Part shown: positions 16,283 to 23,822 of the stretch, piece after piece
How positions within the stretch are numbered: position 1 is the stretch's first letter
Layout of the letters: each line of letters opens with the position of its first letter
DNA from: Bacillus sp. AFS001701
GTDB taxonomy: Bacteria; Bacillota; Bacilli; Bacillales; Bacillaceae_G
Assembly (NCBI RefSeq): GCF_002559405.1
Contig: NZ_NTZO01000142.1
Coordinates: 1 to 35,763 of the forward strand
Direction of reading: 5' to 3'
DNA: 35,763 bases
Program-made: the position numbers and the translations under genes
The notes under the pieces: generated by a model
Databases searched by the model: none
Seen by the model: the letters and a program-made list of their open reading frames with translations, nothing else
What the model was told of the DNA's origin: nothing

Positions 16283-16843
16283 TTATGCTTCTTTTAAATG
16301 TGTAACTTCATGTTGTTGGTAATCTTCACGCATTGTATGCAATAAATAATTGTCTTTAGTAATTTCAAATAGATCGTAAATCTCTTCATTTTGATTGATT
16401 TCATCATATAAACATTTACGTGATTCATTTGCTAATGATGCGTATGGTAGTTTACTTGCAGCATAAAAAGAGCGTTTATTAACTTTACGAATACGCATAA
16501 AAATTGAGTTGATTCCTAAATCGTGAAATAACTCATGGAAGAAAGCGTCTTTTGCTGGTTTGTTATAACCCATTCCGTGAAAAGGTTTGCCTAACCAAGT
16601 TCCTAAAAAGCCATATCCATCTTCAATATCATGTAAAGAAATGTTACCAATAGGGTTACCCCACTCATCTAAGATTGTTCTTGATATCATTTTTCCTTGT
16701 TCTTCTAGTTCGATTGCTTGTTTTGTGATAAATAAGAATTCTTCGTACGAATTTGCTTTATGGCGCACAAAGGGAAAGACATCAGGATGCACCATAAGTT
16801 CAAAAAGTACAGAACAATCTTGTAAATCTCGCTGTTTCAGCAT
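16283..16843 (-). CDS. GNAT-family N-acetyltransferase (RimJ/RimL-like)
   Basis: A 186-residue acetyltransferase of the RimJ/RimL-like GNAT group. The early segment 'F-E-L-M-x-H-P-x-V-x-x-F-V' and the acetyl-CoA-binding region GTWLGKPFHGMGYNKPAKDAF fit the fold. INSIFMRIRKVNKRSFYAASKL is the family's late strand-helix 'N-x-x-S-x-x-x-x-x-K-x-G' position, with Leu in place of Gly. The substrate is unknown. GAGGAGG lies six bases before the ATG. It has its own promoter at 17108-17136 and a leader of about 255 nt holding a tRNA-like fold and several hairpins, which is unusual for an acetyltransferase gene. Confidence 0.88.
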   Translation of the reverse strand: MLKQRDLQDCSVLFELMVHPDVFPFVRHKANSYEEFLFITKQAIELEEQGKMISRTILDEWGNPIGNISLHDIEDGYGFLGTWLGKPFHGMGYNKPAKDAFFHELFHDLGINSIFMRIRKVNKRSFYAASKLPYASLANESRKCLYDEINQNEEIYDLFEITKDNYLLHTMREDYQQHEVTHLKEA

Positions 16844-17107
16844 CTCTACTCCTCCTCATAATAAGGGTAGCGAAAGAAGGTTACGCCACCCGCGAAATTT
16901 TTGTGAGGACTAAAACAATAAAATTTAAAGTCCTGTGAAGTGCATTAACTATGAATAATTTTTTAATGCACCCTAAAATTTCGGGGTGGGAATCGAACCC
17001 ACTAGGACCAGCGATTTACTGGTGGCTCACCATTTGCCTTTCCCGTTAAAATACTATATAAGAAAAGTGTTTTCACACTTTCTATTTAATTTACCGCAAA
17101 TGTTCTT
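16844..17107 (-). ncRNA. Long structured leader of the GNAT gene
   Basis: Read on the minus strand from the promoter at 17108-17136, the leader has, in order: an AGAAAGTGT-GAAA-ACACTTTTCT hairpin at about 17062-17084; the tRNA-like element (17048-16979); a perfect 9-bp hairpin GTGCATTAA/TTAATGCAC (16971-16963 with 16948-16940); an AGGACT/AGTCCT hairpin (16934-16906); and a GGGTGGCG/CGCTACCC hairpin (16891-16865) that ends eight bases before the GAGGAGG ribosome-binding site. This density of perfect stems suggests a folded regulatory RNA. I could not match the whole to a known riboswitch class. Confidence 0.55.
16979..17048 (-). ncRNA. tRNA-like element (pseudo-tRNA) within the leader
   Basis: The minus strand folds into a near-complete cloverleaf: D-like arm GGC-AAATGGTGA-GCC, anticodon-like arm ACCAG-TAAATCG-CTGGT, a 4-nt variable region, and a canonical T arm GTGGG-TTCGATT-CCCAC. 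The acceptor is degenerate: CGGG/CCCG pairs, then A-A mismatches. The anticodon loop lacks U33 and there is no encoded CCA. It therefore cannot be a normal decoding tRNA. It could be a decayed tRNA gene or a tRNA mimic in a regulatory RNA, as described for the B. cereus pseudo-tRNA 'tRNAOther'. Confidence 0.6.
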
Positions 17108-17136
17108 ACTATACTATAATAAACGATTTTGTTCAA
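17108..17136 (-). promoter_or_regulatory. Sigma-A promoter of the tRNA-like leader / GNAT transcript
   Basis: TTGAAC (17136-17131), a 17-base spacer and TATAGT (17113-17108) on the minus strand, just after the amidohydrolase stop codon. Transcription would begin near 17101, about 50 nt before the tRNA-like element. Confidence 0.65.
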
Positions 17137-17150
17137 ATTGCAAACTAAAA

Positions 17151-18281
17151 TTATTCGATATTTTTATACACAATTCTACCATCTATGACAGTGAGTAATG
17201 GTTTAGCCATATAATGAAACGGATGATGGGACCATAATACTACATCGCCATCTTTACCAATTTCTAAGCTACCTATTCTATGAGATAAATTAAGATTTTT
17301 TGCTGGATTAATCGTAATTGCTTTTAAAGCTTCGAGCTCAGGTAAACCTTCTCGAACTGCTATAGCTGCACATACATTTAAATACTGAATTGGCGTATAA
17401 GGGTGGTCAGTTGTAATTGAAACACTTACTCCAATATCAGCAAGAGCTTTGTATGTAGTCCAGGATTTATTTTTTAATTCGATTTTTGAACGTCTAGTTA
17501 ATGTAGGACCAACAGATACTTGAAGGTTTCGATCCTTTAGATGGTCAATAATTAAATGGCCTTCTGTACAATGTTCAATTCGTATATCTAAGTTAAATTC
17601 TTCGCCAAAACGTATAGCTGATAAAATATCATCTGCACGATGAGCATGAATTCGTACTGGAATTTCTCTATTTAAAGCTTTAATAATTGGTAAAATTCGA
17701 AAGTCATCTGGGTTATGCGAGTTTTTAGCTTCATAGAATGCTTCACGAAGCATTCCCATAATACCCATTCTGGTAATTGATTCTTTATTCCCGTTACTGT
17801 GAGTTCTTTTTGGATTTTCACCAAAAGCGATTTTCAATCCAGACGGTTCTTGAATAATCATTTTATCGACACTTTTACCATATGTTTTAATTGTACAAGT
17901 TGTTCCACCAATTACATTTCCACTACCAGGCATAATATGAGCTGTTGTAATTCCATGTTGGATCGCATCAGTAAAAGCAACATCAAGTGGCAATATTCCA
18001 TCCATTGATCGAATATGTGGAGTCAATACTTCAATTGTTTCATTCGCATCATTCCCAGCCCAACCAGTTCCTTCGTCATATAGTCCTAAGTGAGTGTGTA
18101 CATCAATAAAACCTGGAAAAAGTGGTTTTCCTGCACATTCTATGACAATTGTTTGATCTTCTATCGAAAAAATCTCAGGTGCAATTTCTTTAATTTTCCC
18201 ATTTTCAATTAACAAATCATGGTTATATAAAACTTGAGATGTAATGGGGAAAATGGTTGCATTTTTAAATAATAGATTCAT
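17151..18281 (-). CDS. Amidohydrolase (imidazolonepropionase/cyclic amidohydrolase-like)
   Basis: A 376-residue metal-dependent hydrolase of the amidohydrolase superfamily. The N- and C-terminal beta-sandwich pieces flank a TIM barrel. The metal ligands visible are H62-x-H64 in GFIDVHTHLG, His in RIHAHRADD, His in IEHCTEGH and the Asp in TTDHPYTP. It resembles the group annotated 'amidohydrolase' near imidazolonepropionase and prolidase-like enzymes; the true substrate is not known. The ATG at 18281 is chosen, six bases after AAAGGA. A TTG at 18296 would lie inside that site. It follows yfhF by 18 bp and is probably cotranscribed with it. Confidence 0.87.
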   Translation of the reverse strand: MNLLFKNATIFPITSQVLYNHDLLIENGKIKEIAPEIFSIEDQTIVIECAGKPLFPGFIDVHTHLGLYDEGTGWAGNDANETIEVLTPHIRSMDGILPLDVAFTDAIQHGITTAHIMPGSGNVIGGTTCTIKTYGKSVDKMIIQEPSGLKIAFGENPKRTHSNGNKESITRMGIMGMLREAFYEAKNSHNPDDFRILPIIKALNREIPVRIHAHRADDILSAIRFGEEFNLDIRIEHCTEGHLIIDHLKDRNLQVSVGPTLTRRSKIELKNKSWTTYKALADIGVSVSITTDHPYTPIQYLNVCAAIAVREGLPELEALKAITINPAKNLNLSHRIGSLEIGKDGDVVLWSHHPFHYMAKPLLTVIDGRIVYKNIE

Positions 18282-18299
18282 GATAAATCCTTTCAAATA

Positions 18300-19196
18300 C
18301 TAATTTAAAGTTAACAGTAAAGCTTCTTTTAAAGTTGGGAATTGAAAGTTATAATTAGTTTGAATGGCTTTAGAAGGCATAACTTTTTGACCTTCTAAAA
18401 CTAGCATACTCATTTCACCTAGTAATAATTGAAGGGCAAAATTTGGAACTTTCAATATATTTGGTCGATGTAAAGCTGCTGAAAGGTTTCTGCTAAACTC
18501 GTTCATTGTTACTGGATTAGGTGACACTAAATTGATTGGCCCTCTAATTTCGGTATTTTTTATCGAATGAAGTATTAGTCCAACAACATCCTTCTCATGA
18601 ATCCATGATATCCACTGGGTACCTTTTCCGATAGGACCACCAATAAACAATTTATAAGGCAAAATCATTTTTGGAAGGGCTCCATCGTTTAACCCTAAAA
18701 CAAGACCAAATCTAGCGAGAATAGTCCGAATACCCAGTTCTTCAGCTTTTCTGGCAACAGTTTCCCATTCTCTTACAGTTGATGCTAAAAAATCATTTGA
18801 AATAGGCTTGTCATCTTCATTAAAAGTTATTGATCCCGAGGTTCCATAAAACCCTATTGCGCTAGCATTAATAAAAAGGTTTGGGCGATGGGCTTGTCTT
18901 TCAAACCATGTAATTAGAATATTTGTAGATTTTAAACGACTTTGTAAAATTTTGTCTTTTAATTGTTTAGTCCATCTACCGCTGTTTATTGATTCACCGG
19001 CTAAGTTAATGACTACATCAATGGACTCACCAAAAGAATTCGAGGTTAATTGATCCCAATTAATATAAGTAATAAATGGATTAGATGATGTTCTTATATT
19101 TCTTGTGACAATATAACATTGAAATTCATGTCGAATAAATTCATTTATTAATTGAGATCCAATAAACCCTGTACCACCTGTAAGAAGAATCTTCAT
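18300..19196 (-). CDS. yfhF: YfhF, TIGR01777-type NAD(P)-binding epimerase-like protein
   Basis: A 298-residue extended short-chain dehydrogenase of the atypical SDR39U1/TIGR01777 family. The Rossmann nucleotide-binding motif is GGTGFIG at residues 7-13. The conserved VINLAGESINSGRW (about 62-75), FINASAIGFYG and GPINLVSPNPVTMNEF segments are diagnostic. The C-terminal domain of unknown function (DUF1731) carries the VLEGQKVMPSKA motif. The physiological substrate is unknown; related proteins have been linked to cell-division inhibition (SulA-like annotations are historical). AAGGAGATG precedes the ATG. It is divergent from recX, as in B. subtilis. Confidence 0.93.
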   Translation of the reverse strand: MKILLTGGTGFIGSQLINEFIRHEFQCYIVTRNIRTSSNPFITYINWDQLTSNSFGESIDVVINLAGESINSGRWTKQLKDKILQSRLKSTNILITWFERQAHRPNLFINASAIGFYGTSGSITFNEDDKPISNDFLASTVREWETVARKAEELGIRTILARFGLVLGLNDGALPKMILPYKLFIGGPIGKGTQWISWIHEKDVVGLILHSIKNTEIRGPINLVSPNPVTMNEFSRNLSAALHRPNILKVPNFALQLLLGEMSMLVLEGQKVMPSKAIQTNYNFQFPTLKEALLLTLN

Positions 19197-19275
19197 CCAC
19201 GCATCTCCTTAATACATAATATGATATTATTATTTTTATGTGTACATAAAAACAAAATTTATTTTGAGGTAAATT

Positions 19276-20085
19276 ATGTCTATAATAACGAAAATTCAAG
19301 TTCAAAAATTAAATAAAGAACGATTTAATATTTACACAGATAGTGGTAATGGTGAAGAGTATTCATTTAGTGTAGATGCTGATACTCTTGTTAAATTTAA
19401 CATAAAAAAAGGTCAATCATTTGAGCCATTTGAACTAGAAGAGATATTAAATGCCGATCAACTTAGAAAGGCATATCTTTCTAGCATTGTTTATTTATCT
19501 CGAATGATGAGAACAAAAAAAGAAATTGATCTATATTTAACAAAGCAAGAATTCTTAATCGATACAATACAGACTACAATTATCCGACTTGTAGAAGAAG
19601 GGTATATTAATGAAGAAAAATACGCTGAAAGTTATGTTCGTACGTCTATTAATACGACATTGAAAGGACCAACAATCATTAAGAATGAATTACTAGCAAA
19701 AGGTATTCACAATTCTGTCATAGAGAAAAGTTTAATTTTATTTTCAAAAGATAAACAAATTCAACATGCTATTTCACTCTGTCAAAAAAAGGTTTCTGCA
19801 CTTTCGAAGTATTCAACAAATCAAAAAAAGGCAAAGCTTGAAGAACTGCTGAGAAGAAAGGGCTATTCTGCTAACATTATTTCGATTGCAATTGAAGAAA
19901 CACAATATGAAAGTGAAGAAGATGATGAATTACAAGCTCTATTAATACATGCTAGAAAAGCGAAAAAGAAATATGAAAAATTAAGTGGCTGGGAATATAC
20001 TCAAAAAATAAAAACAGTATTATTTCGAAAAGGTTTCCCAATTGATTTAATTGAAAAAGCAATTTTAATTTTAGAAGAGGAATAA
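19276..20085 (+). CDS. recX: Recombination regulator RecX
   Basis: A 269-residue, highly charged helical protein. RecX binds RecA filaments and modulates RecA ATPase and strand exchange in DNA repair. The length matches Bacillus RecX (about 264), longer than the ~160-residue proteobacterial form because of extra three-helix repeats. The core is recognisable: YLSRMMRTKKEIDLYLTKQ, then EGYINEEKYAESYVRT, then LKGPTIIKNELLAKGI. A second set ends with KLSGWEYTQKIKTVLFRKGF. TGAGGT lies seven bases before the ATG. It is divergent from yfhF over 79 bp. Confidence 0.95.
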   Translation: MSIITKIQVQKLNKERFNIYTDSGNGEEYSFSVDADTLVKFNIKKGQSFEPFELEEILNADQLRKAYLSSIVYLSRMMRTKKEIDLYLTKQEFLIDTIQTTIIRLVEEGYINEEKYAESYVRTSINTTLKGPTIIKNELLAKGIHNSVIEKSLILFSKDKQIQHAISLCQKKVSALSKYSTNQKKAKLEELLRRKGYSANIISIAIEETQYESEEDDELQALLIHARKAKKKYEKLSGWEYTQKIKTVLFRKGFPIDLIEKAILILEEE

Positions 20086-20131
20086 CTAAATTAATTTATT
20101 GAAGTATACAAGTTCATAACAATTGATTTTT

Positions 20132-20256
20132 AGACTGATTGCGAGCGCTTGTCTTTCGAGGCGCGAAGCCTGGTGAGGAGCGGAGTTACCTTAGACGGTA
20201 ATGAGCACCGCTTAACAGGCGAAGCAACGAAGAAAGCGAGCGTTTTCGGGCAGTCT
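20132..20256. repeat. GC-rich 125-bp palindromic element
   Basis: Bounded by AGACTG (20132) and CAGTCT (20256), it folds as a long imperfect hairpin with nested arms: GCCTG/CAGGC, GCGG/CCGC and an apical TTACC/GGTAA, plus matching CGCTTGTCTTTCG-like and CGAAGAAAGCG arms. It is roughly half G+C in a strongly AT-rich region and has no ORF. It resembles dispersed palindromic repeats (bcr or REP-like) of Bacillus genomes. Only one copy is seen in this window. Confidence 0.7.
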
Positions 20257-20331
20257 GAAACTAAATTAATTGGTTGTGTGTTATTAGCTTGATATAATAA
20301 AACTATCTAAATGATTTAGAGGAGACTTAAA

Positions 20332-20655
20332 ATGGAAATTCCAAAACGATATAGTGACTTAACGAAAGATGAATTAGTTCAAGAAATCAGCAATTTGAAT
20401 CATCAAGCTAGAAAAGCTGAACAAATGGATATGATCAATGAACTTGAAGTTATACTGCGTAAAAAAACGATGGCTCAATCATATTTATTAGACGCAACTC
20501 AATTTATTCCTGGTGAGCAATATGAATTAATTGAGGAACCTGGAGTATTATTTATGATCACATATATGAATGGTATTTTTGCTTGGGGTCATAAAAGCAC
20601 TAGTGAAGAAGAAATAGGGATCCCAATCGCATTATTAAAGAAACCAGGGAAATAA
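20332..20655 (+). CDS. yfhH: YfhH family protein (DUF1811)
   Basis: A 107-residue cytoplasmic protein. The N-terminus is a helix pair (YSDLTKDELVQEISNLNHQARKAEQMDM), followed by a helix ending RKKTMAQSYL. A small beta-barrel (GEQYELIEEPGVLFMITYMNGIFAWGH) resembles an SH3-like fold. The length and the LxxxQARKAEQxGMxNE-type sequence match YfhH of B. subtilis, whose function is not established. GAGGAGA lies eight bases before the ATG. It follows recX, from which it is separated by the GC-rich palindrome. Confidence 0.9.
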   Translation: MEIPKRYSDLTKDELVQEISNLNHQARKAEQMDMINELEVILRKKTMAQSYLLDATQFIPGEQYELIEEPGVLFMITYMNGIFAWGHKSTSEEEIGIPIALLKKPGK

Positions 20656-20668
20656 AAACCCTGGTTAA
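20641..20668. terminator. Shared terminator of yfhH and sspK
   Basis: AACCAGGG (20642-20649) and CCCTGGTT (20659-20666) form a stem overlapping the end of yfhH. The U-tract is modest on both strands (better on minus: TCTTT). Confidence 0.5.
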
Positions 20669-20672
20669 ATTT

Positions 20673-20828
20673 CTATTCATCACGATTACTTTTTGCCATA
20701 CGATCTCGTGGATTTGTATTAATGCTCCCATTTGGACGGATAGAAGCATTTTGTGATTTGTAATCTATATTACCATCAATAGCCATATCATGTTTTTGTT
20801 TTGAAAAACGTTCACTTTTTGTTGTCAT
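20673..20828 (-). CDS. sspK: Small acid-soluble spore protein K-like (SspK)
   Basis: A 51-residue polar protein with no cysteine. The C-terminal half 'SIRPNGSINTNPRDRMAKS' fits the SspK pattern 'S-K-R-P-D/N-G-T-I-N-T-H-P-Q-E-R-M', while the N-terminus is divergent. SspK is a minor spore-core protein made in the forespore under sigma-G. AGGAGG lies eight bases before the ATG. It lies between yfhH and yfhJ on the opposite strand, which matches the place of sspK in B. subtilis and supports the call. No convincing sigma-G promoter was recognised. Confidence 0.82.
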   Translation of the reverse strand: MTTKSERFSKQKHDMAIDGNIDYKSQNASIRPNGSINTNPRDRMAKSNRDE

Positions 20829-20948
20829 CTTAAAAATCCTCCTAGTGATTAATACTAATTGATGAAATGAACCATCATCAATATGATGACCATTTTGAAT
20901 TCAGATATGTTGATAATAAATGTTTAAAAATTGGAAGGTGTAATTTAT

Positions 20949-21227
20949 ATGGAGAAATATTTAGAGCAATTAACTGAGCTATTATTAAAAGAAAATAGTC
21001 ATTTAACATACTCACAAGCAAAAATTTGGGTTGAATGGCTATGGGAAGATTTTGAAGCAACTTATGCTAAAGCTGGAGAATATCATGGAGAACAAATGTC
21101 TAAAAAGGTTGTTCAACAATTTATTTTCCAATATGGAAAATATTTGCATGAAACAGATATAAACATTGCAAAGCCACCAGGTTTAGAAATTATAGAAACG
21201 AAAGAGAAGGATAATCTTCTTCATTAA
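20949..21227 (+). CDS. yfhJ: YfhJ family protein (WVELL-type)
   Basis: A 92-residue protein with the family signature LTYSQAKIWVEWLWEDFEATYAKAG; the 'WVELL' of the family reads WVEWL here. Helical, soluble, function unknown. The ATG at 20949 is eight bases after GGAAGGTG; a TTG at 20931 would put that site inside the gene. It stands between sspK and yfhP as in B. subtilis, and ends at a strong terminator. Confidence 0.92.
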   Translation: MEKYLEQLTELLLKENSHLTYSQAKIWVEWLWEDFEATYAKAGEYHGEQMSKKVVQQFIFQYGKYLHETDINIAKPPGLEIIETKEKDNLLH

Positions 21228-21230
21228 TTA

Positions 21231-21268
21231 AATAACCCTTAGCAAAAAATTGCTAAGGGTTATTTTTT
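21231..21268. terminator. Terminator between yfhJ and yfhP
   Basis: AATAACCCTTAGCA (21231-21244) pairs with TGCTAAGGGTTATT (21251-21264), followed by TTTT. Its A-rich 5' side may also stop yfhP transcripts from the other side. Confidence 0.9.
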
Positions 21269-21274
21269 GGTTTA

Positions 21275-22252
21275 TTAAGATTCCACTTTTAGTTTTTTCT
21301 GTAATTTTTTCTCGCTAAAGATCCAGCCTGTAAATGAACTGATAATATTATGTTCGTAGTCGAATTTGACTACTGCAACAAATGGGTAGTAAGTTTCGGT
21401 CCTGTACCTTAAATCGATTAGTCTTAATTCTTTATGGTCGTCATGTCCAATCAATTCCCAAATATAAACTGGTGAAAATGCCAAGAATGATTTAACGTTT
21501 TCATCCTTAAAGGCTGCTTTTACGTCTTCAATTACTGGTAAGGGGATTCTTTTAAACACGTCGTGGATTTTAAAGATTCTTTTCTTTATTTTGCCAACGT
21601 AATGATGAGAATCTGTACTTGCTACAATATGATAATGAGTGTATTTTATAGAAGGTGAAACATAGACACGTTTTACATCCGGTAATTTTTTTGTGACTGT
21701 TTGAATCACGATTTGTTTTTGTCGATATCTAAACGCATAGTAAAAAATCATAATGAAATAGAGCATGACACAAATCGGACCGGCTCTAAAATGAAAAATT
21801 ACAAATGGAACTCCAACTAAATGGATTGCAAAAATTATTGGATCGAAAGTGTTTATGATGCCAAAAGCTATCCAGCGTTTTGAAAAAGGCCTTAGTGCTT
21901 GGGTTCCGTAGGCATTAAATAAATCAACGAATACGTGTACACTTACTGCTATGAAAGACCAGAGTAAATAGAGTCCAAAGTGTTCTCTATTGTTAAATAA
22001 TGTCATAAGCGCAGAAAGTGATAATGTCCATAAAATGACTGCAGGAATTGAATGCGTAATTCCACGATGATGTTTTAAATATTTTGCGTTATTTCTTAAT
22101 TTTAATATCGTGTCACTGTCTGGTAATTGTGATCCGATGATTGTTGTTAATAAGAGTGAGTTTGTCAAATGTGGGTCATGTAGGACAATTGGACTCAGGG
22201 TTGCTAATCCGCCAAGTGTAAATCCCATTACAAGATGAGTACCAGTATCCAT
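21275..22252 (-). CDS. yfhP: YfhP, membrane-bound metal-dependent hydrolase family (YdjM/DUF457-like)
   Basis: A 325-residue membrane protein of the LexA-regulated YdjM / DUF457 type. The N-terminal MDTGTHLVMGF, GSQLPDSDTILK and HHRGITHSIP segments hold the putative metal-binding His and Asp residues. Four or five hydrophobic segments lie between about 60 and 170. The C-terminal 150 residues form a soluble domain. The enzymatic activity is only family-level and the substrate is unknown. In B. subtilis YfhP has been described as a regulator of yfhQ-fabL-sspE; I cannot see DNA-binding features here. GGGAGGA precedes the ATG. It is divergent from mutY. Confidence 0.9.
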   Translation of the reverse strand: MDTGTHLVMGFTLGGLATLSPIVLHDPHLTNSLLLTTIIGSQLPDSDTILKLRNNAKYLKHHRGITHSIPAVILWTLSLSALMTLFNNREHFGLYLLWSFIAVSVHVFVDLFNAYGTQALRPFSKRWIAFGIINTFDPIIFAIHLVGVPFVIFHFRAGPICVMLYFIMIFYYAFRYRQKQIVIQTVTKKLPDVKRVYVSPSIKYTHYHIVASTDSHHYVGKIKKRIFKIHDVFKRIPLPVIEDVKAAFKDENVKSFLAFSPVYIWELIGHDDHKELRLIDLRYRTETYYPFVAVVKFDYEHNIISSFTGWIFSEKKLQKKLKVES

Positions 22253-22338
22253 TTAGTTCCTCCCTTTATTTACCCTTTTAATTTTTATAGTATTGACTAT
22301 TAACAAAAACATATAGATGTTAGAGAAAGGTATAAGTT

Positions 22339-23436
22339 ATGAATAATGATTTAAATACGACATTAGAAGTTTTCCCCAAAAATGACTTTAAAAATAATTT
22401 AGTTAATTGGTTTTTAGCAGAACAAAGAGATTTACCTTGGAGAAAGAATAAAGACCCATATCGAGTATGGGTTTCAGAAATAATGCTTCAGCAAACACGT
22501 GTTGATACAGTAATCCCTTTTTATAATAAGTTTATGCAAAATTTCCCTACGATTGCTGACTTGGCGAATGCCGAGGAAGAAAAAGTACTAAAAGCTTGGG
22601 AAGGACTTGGTTATTATTCTAGAGCTAGAAATTTGCAATCGGCTGTCCGTGAAGTCCATGAAGAGTATTCAGGAAAAGTACCAGATACGCCAGAATTAAT
22701 AAGTAAATTAAAAGGTGTAGGACCTTATACTGCTGGAGCTATCCTAAGTATTGCATACGGAAAACCAGAGCCAGCGGTTGATGGGAATGTAATGAGGGTA
22801 TTATCTAGAATATTAACAATTTGGGAGGACATTGGTGTACCTAAAAACCGAAAAATTTTTGAACAAGCTGTAAGAGCTTTAATTAGTCATGAAGATCCGT
22901 CTGCATTTAATCAAGGTTTAATGGAGCTTGGAGCATTAATTTGTACCCCAACAAATCCTGCATGTTTACTATGTCCTGTAAGAGAACAATGTTTGGCTTT
23001 TGAAACTGGGGTTGTGACTGAGTTACCTATAAAAAGTAAAAAGAAGGCACCAAAACCAATTGATCTAGCAGTGGGTGTCATTAAGAATAGTAATAATCAA
23101 TATTTAATTCAACAAAGACCTTCTAGTGGATTACTTGCTAATATGTGGGAGTTTCCAACAGCTGAATTACAATCAACGATGTTATCTAAAAGTGATACAC
23201 TTAGCTTTTTCTTAAATCAAGAATCGCAATTAGTAGTTGAAGGATTATCTTATCAATTTAATATTGAGCATGTTTTTTCACATCTTGTATGGAAAATGGA
23301 AGTATATGATGGAAAAGCAATAAATGAAGGTAGTTTATCAAGTAATCAGAAATGGGTAACATTAGATGAGTGTAAAGAGCTCCCGTTTCCGGTAGTGCAT
23401 CAAAAAATTTATCAGCAAATTGAAAAGCTTCAGTAA
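22339..23436 (+). CDS. mutY: Adenine DNA glycosylase MutY
   Basis: Removes adenine mispaired with 8-oxoguanine in base-excision repair. It has 365 residues. Catalytic Glu E47 lies in VSEIMLQQTRVDTV, and the helix-hairpin-helix is LKGVGPYTAGAI. Catalytic Asp D148 is in AVDGNVMRVL. The [4Fe-4S] cluster is C202-x6-C209-x2-C212-x5-C218. The C-terminal NUDIX-like domain (from about 240) with VGVIKNSNNQYLIQQRP reads the 8-oxoG side. GAGAAAGG lies eight bases before the ATG. It corresponds to yfhQ in B. subtilis. Confidence 0.97.
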   Translation: MNNDLNTTLEVFPKNDFKNNLVNWFLAEQRDLPWRKNKDPYRVWVSEIMLQQTRVDTVIPFYNKFMQNFPTIADLANAEEEKVLKAWEGLGYYSRARNLQSAVREVHEEYSGKVPDTPELISKLKGVGPYTAGAILSIAYGKPEPAVDGNVMRVLSRILTIWEDIGVPKNRKIFEQAVRALISHEDPSAFNQGLMELGALICTPTNPACLLCPVREQCLAFETGVVTELPIKSKKKAPKPIDLAVGVIKNSNNQYLIQQRPSSGLLANMWEFPTAELQSTMLSKSDTLSFFLNQESQLVVEGLSYQFNIEHVFSHLVWKMEVYDGKAINEGSLSSNQKWVTLDECKELPFPVVHQKIYQQIEKLQ

Positions 23437-23446
23437 TGAAACAAAG

Positions 23447-23474
23447 AACCCCAACAAAGAGTTGGGGTTTTTTG
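23447..23474 (+). terminator. Terminator of mutY
   Basis: AACCCCAAC, loop AAAGA and GTTGGGGTT are followed by TTTTG. Confidence 0.93.
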
Positions 23475-23490
23475 TGCTTTAAGAATCACT

Positions 23491-23715
23491 TTAGTCAAAA
23501 GTAGGGCGAGTACCACTAGTCCAGTCTGCCTCATTTCTATGAAGACCACCACGTGATTCAATTTCTTTTATTATTTCTTTTTGCATTGTGCTACCTTCAA
23601 TATTTAAATAACCAGTAATTTGCTGAAATGAATGATGATAGTATTCCAATTCACTATCTTTCCACTGAGTTTTTGGAGTCATTGATAATTCTGAAAGATC
23701 TCTGCCAACGTACAT
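23491..23715 (-). CDS. yfhS: YfhS family protein
   Basis: A 74-residue soluble protein. MYVGRDLSELSMTPKTQWKD, ITGYLNIEGSTMQKEIIKEIESRGGL and the Trp/Thr-rich end fit the YfhS pattern, and its place between mutY and sspE on the opposite strand fits too. The function is unknown; linked sporulation phenotypes were reported for B. subtilis yfhS in screens, from memory. AAGGAGG is six bases before the ATG. A fabL gene, expected nearby in B. subtilis, is absent from this window. Confidence 0.85.
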   Translation of the reverse strand: MYVGRDLSELSMTPKTQWKDSELEYYHHSFQQITGYLNIEGSTMQKEIIKEIESRGGLHRNEADWTSGTRPTFD

Positions 23716-23776
23716 AATAAACCTCCTTATAATTTCTTCTCATAGTTTTCCACTCGAACAGTTCATTAAACAAAAA

Positions 23777-23822
23777 AATTAAAGTAAAGTTTTTTACATA
23801 ATTAAAGTAAAGTTTTTTACAT
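23777..23822 (+). repeat. Exact tandem 23-bp duplication at the sspE promoter
   Basis: Two identical 23-bp copies (23777-23799 and 23800-23822), each ending TTTTTTACAT, abut head to tail. The second copy supplies the -35 element of the sigma-G promoter; the first duplicates it upstream. Confidence 0.97.

Noticed and set aside
16986..17198. A 70-residue plus-strand frame beginning MGIEPTRTSDLLVAHH
   Set aside because: It is the antisense of the tRNA-like element, a known source of spurious 'GIEPTR'-type frames. It has no ribosome-binding site.
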